A DNA stretch of 8,017 bases from Gemmatimonadaceae bacterium (GCA_019689955.1 JADGGM010000109.1:1-8017); one strand, 5' to 3'; shown: positions 1 through 6,818, counted from the stretch's first letter. Numbers and translations: made by a program. Notes: generated from the sequence alone by a model not told the origin.

Positions 1-542
1 TCCGGCGGCACGGTGTGCGCCGCGAGCAGCGTCGGGACCAGACGCACCGGCTGCATGGCGGCGAGGCGGCGGTACACGCGCAGCAGCTTCAGCTCGTCCA
101 CGAGCGTGAGCCCGTAGCCGCTCTTCGCTTCCACGGTCGTGACGCCGAGCGCGCGCACCGCCTCGAGCACGCGCGCGGCGCGCGCGAGGAGCTCATCTTC
201 GCCGGTCGCGCGCGTGGCCCGCACCGTCGACGCGATCCCGCCCCCCGCGGCGGCGATCTCGAGGTAGCTGCGGCCGAGCAGCCGCTGCTCGAACTCCTCC
301 GCGCGCCACCCGCCGAAGGCGAGGTGCGTGTGACAGTCGACGAGACCGGGGATCACGAGCCGGCCCCCCGCATCGAGCACCTCGTCGTCGCGATACGATG
401 CGGGGAGCTCGGCCTCGGGGCCGACCCATTGGATGGTGTCGCCCCGCCAGGCGAGCGCGGCGTTGGGGATGGCGTGGATCTCACCCTGCCCGCCATCCGC
501 GCGGCAAGTGGCGAGCGTGGAGATGTTGCGCAGGACGGGCAT
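1..542 (-). CDS. hutI: Imidazolonepropionase, N-terminal 180 residues (cut by left edge)
   Basis: Hydrolyses 4-imidazolone-5-propanoate to N-formimino-L-glutamate, the third step of histidine degradation, in the cytoplasm. The minus-strand translation begins MPVLRNIST and shows the amidohydrolase metal motif PGLVDCHTHLAFGG, with H71 and H73 as expected metal ligands. The HutI hallmarks RSYLEIAAAGGGI and TTVEAKSGYGL follow, and the last visible residues are AAHTVPP, where H176 falls in a conserved metal/substrate region. The family is about 400 residues, so a little over half is missing beyond the left edge. The ATG at 542 is fixed by an in-frame TGA directly before it. No Shine-Dalgarno is visible; a TAGAAT box 6 nt upstream suggests a leaderless message. 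Other hut genes, if co-transcribed, would lie left of the window. Confidence 0.93.
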   Translation of the reverse strand, partial: MPVLRNISTLATCRADGGQGEIHAIPNAALAWRGDTIQWVGPEAELPASYRDDEVLDAGGRLVIPGLVDCHTHLAFGGWRAEEFEQRLLGRSYLEIAAAGGGIASTVRATRATGEDELLARAARVLEAVRALGVTTVEAKSGYGLTLVDELKLLRVYRRLAAMQPVRLVPTLLAAHTVPP

Positions 543-548
543 TCAGGG

Positions 549-554
549 ATTCTA
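549..554 (-). promoter_or_regulatory. Putative -10 box of a leaderless hutI transcript
   Basis: On the minus strand TAGAAT (549-554) is followed by CCTGA-type sequence and the hutI ATG exactly 6 nt later, so transcription would start at or next to the A of the start codon. No Shine-Dalgarno lies in between. The best -35 at 18-nt spacing is TTCCGA, which matches only weakly. The geometry is that of known leaderless genes (TANNNT placed 6-7 nt before the start codon). The assignment is inference. Confidence 0.45.
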
Positions 555-838
555 CTCGCTCGCGATGAGGCGTCGGAAGGAGGCGTTGCGCGCCGCCGCA
601 CTGAGCGACCTCTCGAAGCTACGGAAGCCCAGTCGCCGCTCCTCGAAGCGAGCAGCGATCAGACGCCGGGCGATTAGATCCGCCTAATTGTGGCACACGT
701 AACTGCCTACACTACATCTTAGAGACATGTTGCCCTCTGGCAGTCGCGTCGACCAGGCGTAAACGTATGCCGCCCCTCATTCGGCACATAGGGCTATTCC
801 GCCGATTTGTATCTGTCGTACAACTGGTCATTGGACGC

Positions 839-843
839 GGAGG
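839..843 (+). promoter_or_regulatory. Shine-Dalgarno that sets the original pseudogene start
   Basis: GGAGG lies 5 nt before the ATG at 849. That ATG now yields only MFPFGQRL before a TGA at 873-875. The next in-frame ATG at 885 has no Shine-Dalgarno. The strong site at 849 indicates that translation originally began there and that the TGA is a later nonsense change. Confidence 0.6.
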
Positions 844-848
844 CAGGC

Positions 849-1830
849 ATGTTCCCGTTTGGCCAACGGCTCTGATACCGGCTCATGTTCATTGCGTGCG
901 TCCTGCTCGGGTTCGTTGCGTGCCATGATACTCTCCCCGTTCAGCCTCGGGTGAGCCACCCTGCTGTTCTCGATCGAGGCGCCCCTGACGTTCCGGTCCA
1001 GGGTTGCGCAACCTTCGAGGTACGTCTTACGGGCGGCAACGGTATTGTGGTCACCAGTATGAGCACGCCGAGTTGCGGGCCGATCATCCCCGTGCTCGAC
1101 TCGGCAGCGAGCTACGATCCGGCTACGCGAACGATCCGACTGCCGGTCGCCATTTCAAACACGTGGACTCGTGAAGTGGTCGCCCCGGCGCGAGTGTATG
1201 CGTGGAACGACAGCATCACGATCACCGCCCCGAGCGGTCTCACGGACGACGCGGCTGGTACCCATCTGCGCCTGGCGAATCCGGACTCGATCATCGACGC
1301 GGGGGAGTCCTCATTCGCCGATGGGCGCCTCTGGGGTACGACAGCCTGCTCGCCGCCCCGGGGACTTCACAAACCCTCAGCCCGGGAGCCCGGTCGACAC
1401 GACGTGAAGTGGAACTTCGGATCATCAGTGGCAGCCCTACCGTGTTCACCGTCGTGATACGTACGGCCGCACAGAATGCTCACCCCGTCCCCCTCCTGCC
1501 ACCGACGGGTGAACCAGCAGGGATGTACGACGATACGAATCTCGTCTTCTTTCATCGTCCCGATCTGCCATCGCACAAGACCGTCAAGAACATGATCGAG
1601 GTCGGTTTCGTCACGACCGCTACGCAGGCGGAAAAGCAAGCGGCAGTCGACTCGATCGGCGGGACGGTAGTTGGCGGCGTAATACTCTTCACTGACGGTG
1701 ACGGCGACTATTTCGTTCGCATCGCCAGCGATTCGTCAGGCGCGGCGCTCGCCGCCGCCATCCGCAAGCTGCGTTCGTTTCCGCAGGTGGAACTGGCCGT
1801 CCCTATCGAGCTCGATGTCGGACAAAACGG
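849..1830 (+). pseudogene. Decayed secreted lipoprotein with S8-peptidase propeptide-like segment
   Basis: Reading from ATG 849 with the TGA at 873 restored to a sense codon gives a good lipoprotein signal: MFPFGQRL, then YRLMFIACVLLGFVAC with the candidate lipid Cys encoded near 921. The following mature domain is beta-rich with no known fold I can name. Near 1333-1336 (a GGGG run) the frame changes by -1: before it reads FADGRLWG, after it YDSLLAAPGTSQTLSPGARS, and one extra G restores both. From about 1590 to 1815 the new frame reads like the I9-type propeptide of subtilisin-family proteases (QAEKQAAVDSIGGTVVGG ... VELAVPIELD). No catalytic domain follows. This frame has no stop before 2197, well inside the radical SAM gene. 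The right boundary is therefore approximate. The gene is probably non-functional; a sequencing error in the G-run would remove only one of the three defects. Confidence 0.7.
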
Positions 1831-1872
1831 TCGGCGCGACAGGAGTGTGTCTGGTCCCCCCCAGCACCCACC

Positions 1873-1901
1873 TTGCATGTTCGGCATTTATTCGGTATCA
1901 T
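1873..1901 (+). promoter_or_regulatory. Sigma70-type promoter for the radical SAM gene
   Basis: TTGCAT (1873-1878), a 17-nt spacer and TATCAT (1896-1901) give a near-consensus housekeeping promoter. Predicted transcription start is about 1908, leaving a leader of roughly 12-21 nt before the GTG candidates at 1920 and 1929. It lies directly after the truncated end of the pseudogene. It also rules out a start as far upstream as the in-frame ATG at 1698. Confidence 0.65.
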
Positions 1902-1928
1902 CATTTCCCCGCTTCCCGGGTGCCGACC

Positions 1929-3011
1929 GTGCAACTCCCCGCCCTCTTTCCTCCGGCCGTCGAGAAGTCGCTGCGCGCCCTGCCGGTCATCGGCGAGCAG
2001 CGCGACATCACGTACTACGGCACCCACGCCCAGAACGTCCTCAACGGCCCCCAAGCGACGGGGATGGGGTTCTGGTCGATCAACCCCTACACCGGGTGCG
2101 CCTTCGGCTGCGCGTACTGCTACGCCCGGTACACGCACCGCTACGTGGTGGAGCGCGCCGCTGCCGCGGACCGGCTCACCGGGCCGCTGGAGCGTGACGC
2201 CGGGGCGATCCCGCCGTGGCTCGCCTTCGAGCGCCACATCTTCGTGAAGCGCAACGCCGCCGTGGTGCTCGGCCGCACGCTGCGCCACGGGAGCGAGAAG
2301 CACACCGCGCTCATCCGCGGCGACAGCATCGTGATCGGCACCGCGACCGACCCGTACCAGCCGGCCGAGCGCACGTTCCGCATCACGCGGCAGATCCTCG
2401 AGGTGCTCGCCGAGCACCCCGGGCTCGACATCGTGATCATCAGCAAGAGCCCGCTCATCACGCGCGACATCGACGTCCTCTCGCGCATTCGGCGGCGGTC
2501 TCGGCTCTCCGTGCACATCTCGCTCATCACGCTCGACCGCGCGCTCGCGCGACGGCTGGAGCCGCGCGCGCCCACGCCCGAGTCGCGCCTGCGCGCCGTG
2601 CGGCGGCTCAGCGACGCGGGGATCGAGGTGGGGGTGAACTGCATGCCCGTGCTCCCCGGCATCACCGACAACCCGCGCGACCTCGAGGCGCTCGTGCGCG
2701 CGGTCGCGGCCGCGGGCGCCACGCGTCTGGCCGCCGGCGGGCTCCGGCTGCAGCACGAGGCGCGGAAGCGGTATCTCCCCTTCATCGCCCAGGAGTTCCC
2801 GCACCTCGCCGACCGCTATCAGCGCGCCTACGCCCACAGCCACCACCTCAGCGACCGGTACCGCGACGGGCTTCGCGCCTTCATGGCGCGCCTCTGCCGC
2901 CGCTACGGCCTCCGCACCCGCACGTACGACGACGAGCCGGAGAACAGCGAGCCGTCTTCCGCCACCGAAGCGGCTCCCGACCCGCAGCTCGTGCTCCCCC
3001 TCACGATGTAG
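1929..3011 (+). CDS. Radical SAM protein, SPL / Rv2578c-PA0069 type
   Basis: A 360-residue protein with the radical SAM cluster motif CAFGCAYCYAR (C57, C61, C64; CX3CX2C), which should bind a 4Fe-4S cluster and cleave S-adenosylmethionine. It matches the SplB-like group (COG1533) in its lead-in YYGTHAQNVLN and INPYTGC, in GTATDPYQPAE after the cluster, in the strand IVIISKSPLITRD, and in the substrate-channel segment VNCMPVLPGITD. Spore photolyase belongs to this superfamily, but most members such as Rv2578c and PA0069 have no established substrate, so none is assigned. Start: GTG 1929 (VQLPALFPPAVEK) or GTG 1920. Both fall just after a good promoter, and residues encoded before 1920 look non-coding. 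No Shine-Dalgarno is seen. The C-terminal tail is acidic and Ser/Ala/Pro-rich. Apparently monocistronic. Confidence 0.9.
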   Translation: MQLPALFPPAVEKSLRALPVIGEQRDITYYGTHAQNVLNGPQATGMGFWSINPYTGCAFGCAYCYARYTHRYVVERAAAADRLTGPLERDAGAIPPWLAFERHIFVKRNAAVVLGRTLRHGSEKHTALIRGDSIVIGTATDPYQPAERTFRITRQILEVLAEHPGLDIVIISKSPLITRDIDVLSRIRRRSRLSVHISLITLDRALARRLEPRAPTPESRLRAVRRLSDAGIEVGVNCMPVLPGITDNPRDLEALVRAVAAAGATRLAAGGLRLQHEARKRYLPFIAQEFPHLADRYQRAYAHSHHLSDRYRDGLRAFMARLCRRYGLRTRTYDDEPENSEPSSATEAAPDPQLVLPLTM

Positions 3012-3017
3012 CCGGAT

Positions 3018-3055
3018 GACGAACGCCCCGCGGGAATCCCCGCGGGGCGTTCGTC
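3018..3055. terminator. Bidirectional hairpin between convergent genes
   Basis: A perfect 17-bp inverted repeat (arms 3018-3034 and 3039-3055, loop AATC) begins 7 nt after the radical SAM stop and ends 26 nt before the stop of the convergent pilX-like gene. It has no T-run on either side. It is therefore either a strong-stem terminator of the kind seen in GC-rich genomes or a 3'-end stabiliser for both messages. Confidence 0.8.
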
Positions 3056-3080
3056 GAGCAAGTTGGGCGCGCAGCCCGAA

Positions 3081-5027
3081 TCACATCTTCGGCTTGAGCC
3101 CGGCGTACAGCTTGGCCACGTCGAAGGTGGACGGGTCCACCTCGTAGTACCGGTTGTCGACGAAACGGCCCGTCGTCGGGAAGAACGGCGGCGGATTGAG
3201 GAGCGCGCACCGATCGTACGTGTATCGCTTGATGTAGCCCGTTCCCGACGACGTCCCCACCGGGCCGCGCGCCTCCTGGATCACGCCGCCCACGAGGTTG
3301 AGGCACCCGCGCCCCGAGTTGCTCGGCCCGCAGTCGACCGCGTTCGTGGGGCCGCTGTCGTAGTCTTCGACCGTGAAGCTCGTGTTCAGCGTCATCATCA
3401 CGGCGTTGATCGTCACGCCGGGCGCGGCGCCGAAGATCTTCCACGTCCCGCTGATCTTCTGCGGCGTGAGCAGCCCGTTGTCCGCGACGACGACGTTCTT
3501 CCCGGCGATGAGGCCGAGCACGTCGGGGCAGATCCCGGCCGCCGGGTCGGAGCTCGTCTCGTACGTGAGGTTGTCCGGCAGCACCACCGTGCCGGTGGCG
3601 TACACCGTGACGCGCCCGCGGACCGCGCCGCTCAGCGCGGTCGTGCCGTTCACGTAGATGACCCCCTGCGTCCCGGGGTTGAAGCCGCGGTAGAGCGGGA
3701 AGAGGTACGCGCTGTCCGCGCGGCCGAGGTTCTTCACGGGCGTCGGGACGCTCGACCACGTCGCCCACGAGCCGTAGTACCCGGCCTTGTTCGGCGGCGG
3801 GAAGGTCCGCGAGGTCCCGCCGTACGGCGTCGGCGAGGCCCCCGCATCGGCCCACGAGACGTCGATCCACGCCTTGGTCGACGCGTTGGTCATCTCGACG
3901 GCCGTCAGGTGCGGATCACCACCGGGGAAGCAGCGCGGGAGCGGACCGCCCGCCGGAGAGGTGGTGGTGGTGGCCATGATGGCGGCGAGCGTCGCGTTCT
4001 TGTCCTTGAACGTCGTCCCGTTGTTCGGGAACCACGACAGCGAGTGCACGTACGCCGGGAAGAACTGCCACTCGTTGACCCCCTTGGAGGTCGTCACCCG
4101 GTGCCAGTCGCCGCAGTTCTGCTGCTGGTAGTCGCCGCGCAGCCAGGCGTAGTTCCCGCTCTTGGCGGTGTACACGCGGAAGAAGCCTTCGTTGTCCGCG
4201 GTCGCGGCGCTGTCTCCGTCGAGGTCGACCGGCACGAACTCGATGCGCATGAGCACTCGGGTCTCGTCGGAGCTGTTCGGCGCGGTGAAGGAGAAGTTCC
4301 CGGACGCCGCGTAGCCCGCGAGCTTGGAGAGCACGGTCGTGCTCGGGAGGGCGATCGGCTTTCCGTGCTCGGTGTACCCCTTCTTGAACGTGCCGTAGTT
4401 CTTCCCGGAGATCGTCTTCGCCGTGCCCACTTCGTCGTTGAACGTGGCGCCGCCGGAGCCGATGTTGATGTAGTCGTTCGTCCACACGGGGCCGAAGAGG
4501 ATATCGCCGTTGTTGAAGTAGATGATCGTGCCGTCGGCCGATTCCTTGTCCGTCCAGTAGGCGAACTTGGCGAAGCTTTCCTGCGTCACTTCGAGGCGGC
4601 GGACGTAGCGGGCGCCGGTCTTGTCGTGCGCGTCGGCGACGACGCTCGCGAAGCGGCCGTACTGCCCGGTCGCGGAGCCGGTGGGGCCGAGGTAGACGTT
4701 CACCTCCACGCCGGGGATGACCTTCCCATCGGCGCCCGTCACCGCGCCGTTCGCAATGAGCTGCACGTAGCCGGTGTCGGGGAGCGCGTAGGGGTCGTTG
4801 TTCAGCCGGCTCTTCCCCATGGCCAGCGCGGCCTCGGCGGCGTACCGGAAGTCCTGCTCGCGCTCGTACGCGCGGCTCAGCACCGTGCCGTTGAAGGCAA
4901 GGTAGATCGACGAGAGGGCGAGCGACGCCAGCGCCACGGTCATGAGGAGCACCAACACGAGCGCGCTCCCGCGGCGACTGCGGCGGCGCCGGCGGCGAAC
5001 TGCGTGCAGGGTAGGCATGGGAGTCAT
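3081..5027 (-). CDS. Oversized PilX-like minor pilin with DUF4900-like C-terminal region
   Basis: A 648-residue protein with a prepilin N-terminus: a polybasic leader (eight Arg in residues 11-19), a likely cleavage site G20|S21 and a hydrophobic helix at about 21-45 (SALVLVLLMTVALASLALSS). As in PilX/GspK-type pilins, Glu at +5 is absent (Leu instead). The conserved YAAEAAL segment follows at 62-68. PilX is normally about 150-200 residues. Here the rest is a large beta-rich region resembling DUF4900 proteins: GDILFGPVWTND at about 174-185, and near the end GGVIQEARGPVG, GYIKRY and PPPFFP. Last gene of the operon; its ATG follows the pilW-like stop by 3 nt, implying coupled translation. ATG 5018 is an alternative start. 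Probably acts in the periplasm/outer surface at the pilus tip. The DUF4900 assignment is from memory of the motifs. Confidence 0.78.
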   Translation of the reverse strand: MTPMPTLHAVRRRRRRSRRGSALVLVLLMTVALASLALSSIYLAFNGTVLSRAYEREQDFRYAAEAALAMGKSRLNNDPYALPDTGYVQLIANGAVTGADGKVIPGVEVNVYLGPTGSATGQYGRFASVVADAHDKTGARYVRRLEVTQESFAKFAYWTDKESADGTIIYFNNGDILFGPVWTNDYINIGSGGATFNDEVGTAKTISGKNYGTFKKGYTEHGKPIALPSTTVLSKLAGYAASGNFSFTAPNSSDETRVLMRIEFVPVDLDGDSAATADNEGFFRVYTAKSGNYAWLRGDYQQQNCGDWHRVTTSKGVNEWQFFPAYVHSLSWFPNNGTTFKDKNATLAAIMATTTTSPAGGPLPRCFPGGDPHLTAVEMTNASTKAWIDVSWADAGASPTPYGGTSRTFPPPNKAGYYGSWATWSSVPTPVKNLGRADSAYLFPLYRGFNPGTQGVIYVNGTTALSGAVRGRVTVYATGTVVLPDNLTYETSSDPAAGICPDVLGLIAGKNVVVADNGLLTPQKISGTWKIFGAAPGVTINAVMMTLNTSFTVEDYDSGPTNAVDCGPSNSGRGCLNLVGGVIQEARGPVGTSSGTGYIKRYTYDRCALLNPPPFFPTTGRFVDNRYYEVDPSTFDVAKLYAGLKPKM

Positions 5028-5030
5028 GGT

Positions 5031-6197
5031 TCAGGGAACGGGCACGACGCCCGGATCAGCCTCCGCGAGCGGCGAGCTCGCGGGAGTGCAGTCCTCGGCT
5101 GCGACGCCGTAGACCCAGTGGTCGTTTGGCTTGATGTTGACGTCGAAGTACGTGTACGACGTCGCACCGGCGGCGATGCTGGTGTACGCCTCGCCGTAGC
5201 TGGTGCTGTCGGCGGAGCGGCGGAAGATCATGTATCGCTCGACGTCCTTCTCCCCGGTGCCATCATCGACCGAGGGGTTCCAGGACAGGATGATCGACTT
5301 CTTGTCCGCGGCGATCGTGGCGGTGAGCGAGACCGGGATCGGAGGCTGGCCGCAGGTGGAATGGCGCAGCAGGCCGGCGTTGAGTAACCGCACGTCGCCC
5401 GCGATGTGGCGCCGGACGGGTTGGTGCGAGTCGGGATCGGTGATCGTGCCGTACAGGTCCACCGTCACCATGCGGATCTTGTCGGTGAGGGCCGAGGCGC
5501 CGGTGTCGGCGGGGGAGCCGTGGATCGGGGCCGTGTGATACAGCGGCAGGCTCGACGCGCGCAGCGAGTCGAGCACGCCGGTCGTGGTGTCGAGCACGAA
5601 GTACTTGAAGATCCCCTGCCCGGCCGAGAGGATGATCCCGCTGCTGACGATCGTCGAGTCGGCGTTGTTCACGCGCCGGTAGAGCACGTACTGGCCGGGG
5701 TGGTCCACGTCGGGGGTGACCCAGTACGAGATCGTCTCGGCGCGGCTCGTGACGCCGGGGGACTTCCAGTAGGTCGTGTCGGGATACGTGCGCGAGGAGC
5801 CCGGGAGATGGATCTTGTTCGCGGGCGTGAGCGAGGTGGTGAACGAGGCGTCGGCGTCCTCGTCGTAGTAGACCGCCGAGGGATCGTTGGGGTCCTTCGT
5901 CACGAGGTCGACGTTGAACGTCACCGCGCGCGGGCTCGCCTGGACGATCATCGGCTGCGCATCCACGACGCCCGCCCCGGCGGCGCGCAGCTCACGCTGG
6001 ATCGTCGCGAGGGCGAAGCGGATGTTCTGCTGCGCGTCGAGGAGGTTGGCGTTCTTCCCGATCGAGCGCAGTTGCACGCGGAAGAAGGGGACGACGGCCG
6101 CGAAGACCATGAGCATGAGCGCCATCGACACCAGCATCTCGAGGAGCGTGAACCCGCGTCGGGGGCGGAGCGTCTGCATGGTGGGCACTCGCGGCAT
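5031..6197 (-). CDS. pilW: PilW-like minor pilin with C-terminal fibronectin type III-like domain
   Basis: A 388-residue prepilin. The leader MPRVPTMQTLRPRRG ends at the cleavage site G15|F16, followed by the classic FTLLEMLVSMALMLMVFAAVV helix with Glu at +5 (E20). NLLDAQQNIRFALATIQREL then matches the PilW pattern of a long amphipathic helix before the pilin beta domain. The last ~105 residues (about 283-388) read as a fibronectin type III-like module: PVSLTATIAADKKSIILSWN, then DVERYMIFRR, SYTYFDV and HWVYGVAAED. Such a domain is not part of typical PilW. A Cys pair (about 282 and 370) brackets the module and could form a disulfide. Start and upstream stop overlap by one base (TGATG), so translation is coupled to the pilV-like gene. 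M7 is an alternative start. Role: tip/priming complex of the type IV pilus. Confidence 0.85.
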   Translation of the reverse strand: MPRVPTMQTLRPRRGFTLLEMLVSMALMLMVFAAVVPFFRVQLRSIGKNANLLDAQQNIRFALATIQRELRAAGAGVVDAQPMIVQASPRAVTFNVDLVTKDPNDPSAVYYDEDADASFTTSLTPANKIHLPGSSRTYPDTTYWKSPGVTSRAETISYWVTPDVDHPGQYVLYRRVNNADSTIVSSGIILSAGQGIFKYFVLDTTTGVLDSLRASSLPLYHTAPIHGSPADTGASALTDKIRMVTVDLYGTITDPDSHQPVRRHIAGDVRLLNAGLLRHSTCGQPPIPVSLTATIAADKKSIILSWNPSVDDGTGEKDVERYMIFRRSADSTSYGEAYTSIAAGATSYTYFDVNIKPNDHWVYGVAAEDCTPASSPLAEADPGVVPVP

Positions 6198-6637
6198 CAG
6201 TAGTTGCTGATGATCGTCGTCTTGCTCACCGGCTCGTCGAGCCCGGGGCCTTTGACGATCACCGTGACGATCTTGTAGTCGACGTTGGAGGACGACGTCC
6301 CGCCGACGTGCTGGACCAGGGTCTGGCGCGTGTAGCCGGGGTAGCCCGAGATGGAGCTCTCGGTCCCCTTGAAGTCCGCCTCGATGTTCGCGTAGACCGG
6401 GTCGCCCTTCACATCCTCGAGGCGGTCGGTGGCGAGCTGGACCGCGGTGTCGCGTGCTTCGTTCTCCCCGGTCGCGTGCGCGAATCGCCCGACGAACGCC
6501 GCCATGCCAAGCGTGGCCCCGGTGAGGATGGTGAGCGCGGCCAGGACCTCGATGAGCGTCATACCAGCGCGCCGCGCTCCAGGCATCATCGGAGTCGTGT
6601 GCGCCTTCCGCCTCGCCGCATCGCGTTGAGTTGCCAC
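6197..6637 (-). CDS. pilV: PilV-like minor pilin, first gene of the pil operon
   Basis: A 146-residue prepilin. The leader ends ARRAG and is cleaved at G25|M26. The helix MTLIEVLAALTILTGATLG has Glu at +5 (E30). The segment TAVQLATDRLEDVKGDPVY is typical of PilV, where the helix end leads into a small globular domain. GTG 6637 is chosen because a strong AGGGGG sits 6 nt upstream. A longer reading would begin at TTG 6688 inside a hairpin and has no ribosome binding site. PilV-type proteins are inner-membrane-anchored minor pilins that help initiate pilus assembly and need PilD for processing. Together with the two following genes it forms the operon pilV-pilW-pilX. The usual fimT/pilU neighbour is not seen upstream; an HNH nuclease gene is there instead. 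Confidence 0.85.
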   Translation of the reverse strand: MATQRDAARRKAHTTPMMPGARRAGMTLIEVLAALTILTGATLGMAAFVGRFAHATGENEARDTAVQLATDRLEDVKGDPVYANIEADFKGTESSISGYPGYTRQTLVQHVGGTSSSNVDYKIVTVIVKGPGLDEPVSKTTIISNY

Positions 6638-6643
6638 TCGCGT

Positions 6644-6649
6644 CCCCCT
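6644..6649 (-). promoter_or_regulatory. Shine-Dalgarno of pilV-like gene
   Basis: AGGGGG on the minus strand, 6 nt before the GTG at 6637. It is the only good site in the region and decides the start in favour of GTG 6637 over the upstream TTG 6688 and the downstream ATGs near 6592. Confidence 0.7.
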
Positions 6650-6669
6650 AGGTGAGTCATAGCTCGACG

Positions 6670-6692
6670 GGACCTGTGCCCCGCACAAGTCC
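6670..6692 (-). promoter_or_regulatory. Leader hairpin of the pil operon mRNA
   Basis: Arms 6670-6679 and 6683-6692 with a 3-nt loop. In the minus-strand RNA all ten positions pair, one as G-U. In plus-strand RNA the same position would be a C-A mismatch. The hairpin lies about 20 nt before the pilV Shine-Dalgarno and abuts a CCGGCGCCGG palindrome (6691-6700). It has no T-run, so it looks like a 5' leader structure rather than a terminator. Confidence 0.5.
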
Positions 6693-6818
6693 GGCGCCGG
6701 CCGTGGAAATCGAATCCCGTACTACAGACCAAGACGGTGGTGCGAGCACGTTAGTAACTCCGCGCAACGCGTCGCTACGAGTGTAAGGCTTTATGTCACA
6801 TAGGGTATTTAGCGACTG

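Larger units (their letters stand above)
543..848. other. Intergenic region between divergent hutI and the lipoprotein pseudogene
   Basis: About 300 nt between divergent genes. The part next to hutI (555-675) is GC-rich and open in several frames, but no frame gives recognisable protein. From about 676 to 830 the composition is visibly more AT-rich than the flanking genes. I found no tRNA, no repeat array and no convincing promoter for the rightward gene. Its only clear signal is the ribosome binding site at 839-843. Confidence 0.6.

Noticed and set aside
15..677. 220-codon plus-strand open frame over hutI
   Set aside because: Antisense shadow of hutI, with no signal of its own.
1803..2846. 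347-codon minus-strand open frame opposite the radical SAM gene
   Set aside because: Composition is the usual Arg/Ala/Glu/Val shadow and no domain is recognisable. The plus-strand frame carries clear radical SAM motifs.
3063..5387. Very long plus-strand open frame (774 codons) opposite the pil genes
   Set aside because: Its translation is Arg/Val/Gly/Asp-rich low-complexity and spans the boundary of two real minus-strand genes. It is a typical antisense artefact of GC-rich codon use.
6638..6688. Extended N-terminus of the pilV-like protein from TTG 6688
   Set aside because: The start lies inside a stable hairpin without a ribosome site, while GTG 6637 has AGGGGG at ideal spacing.
6705..6725. 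tRNA T-arm-like string ATCGAATCCCGT
   Set aside because: The flanks do not form a T-stem and no acceptor or anticodon arm is present.
785..6805. Shared 9-mer CACATAGGG in two low-GC intergenic patches (near 785 and 6797)
   Set aside because: Nine bases with little similarity beyond is compatible with chance. No further copies were noticed.
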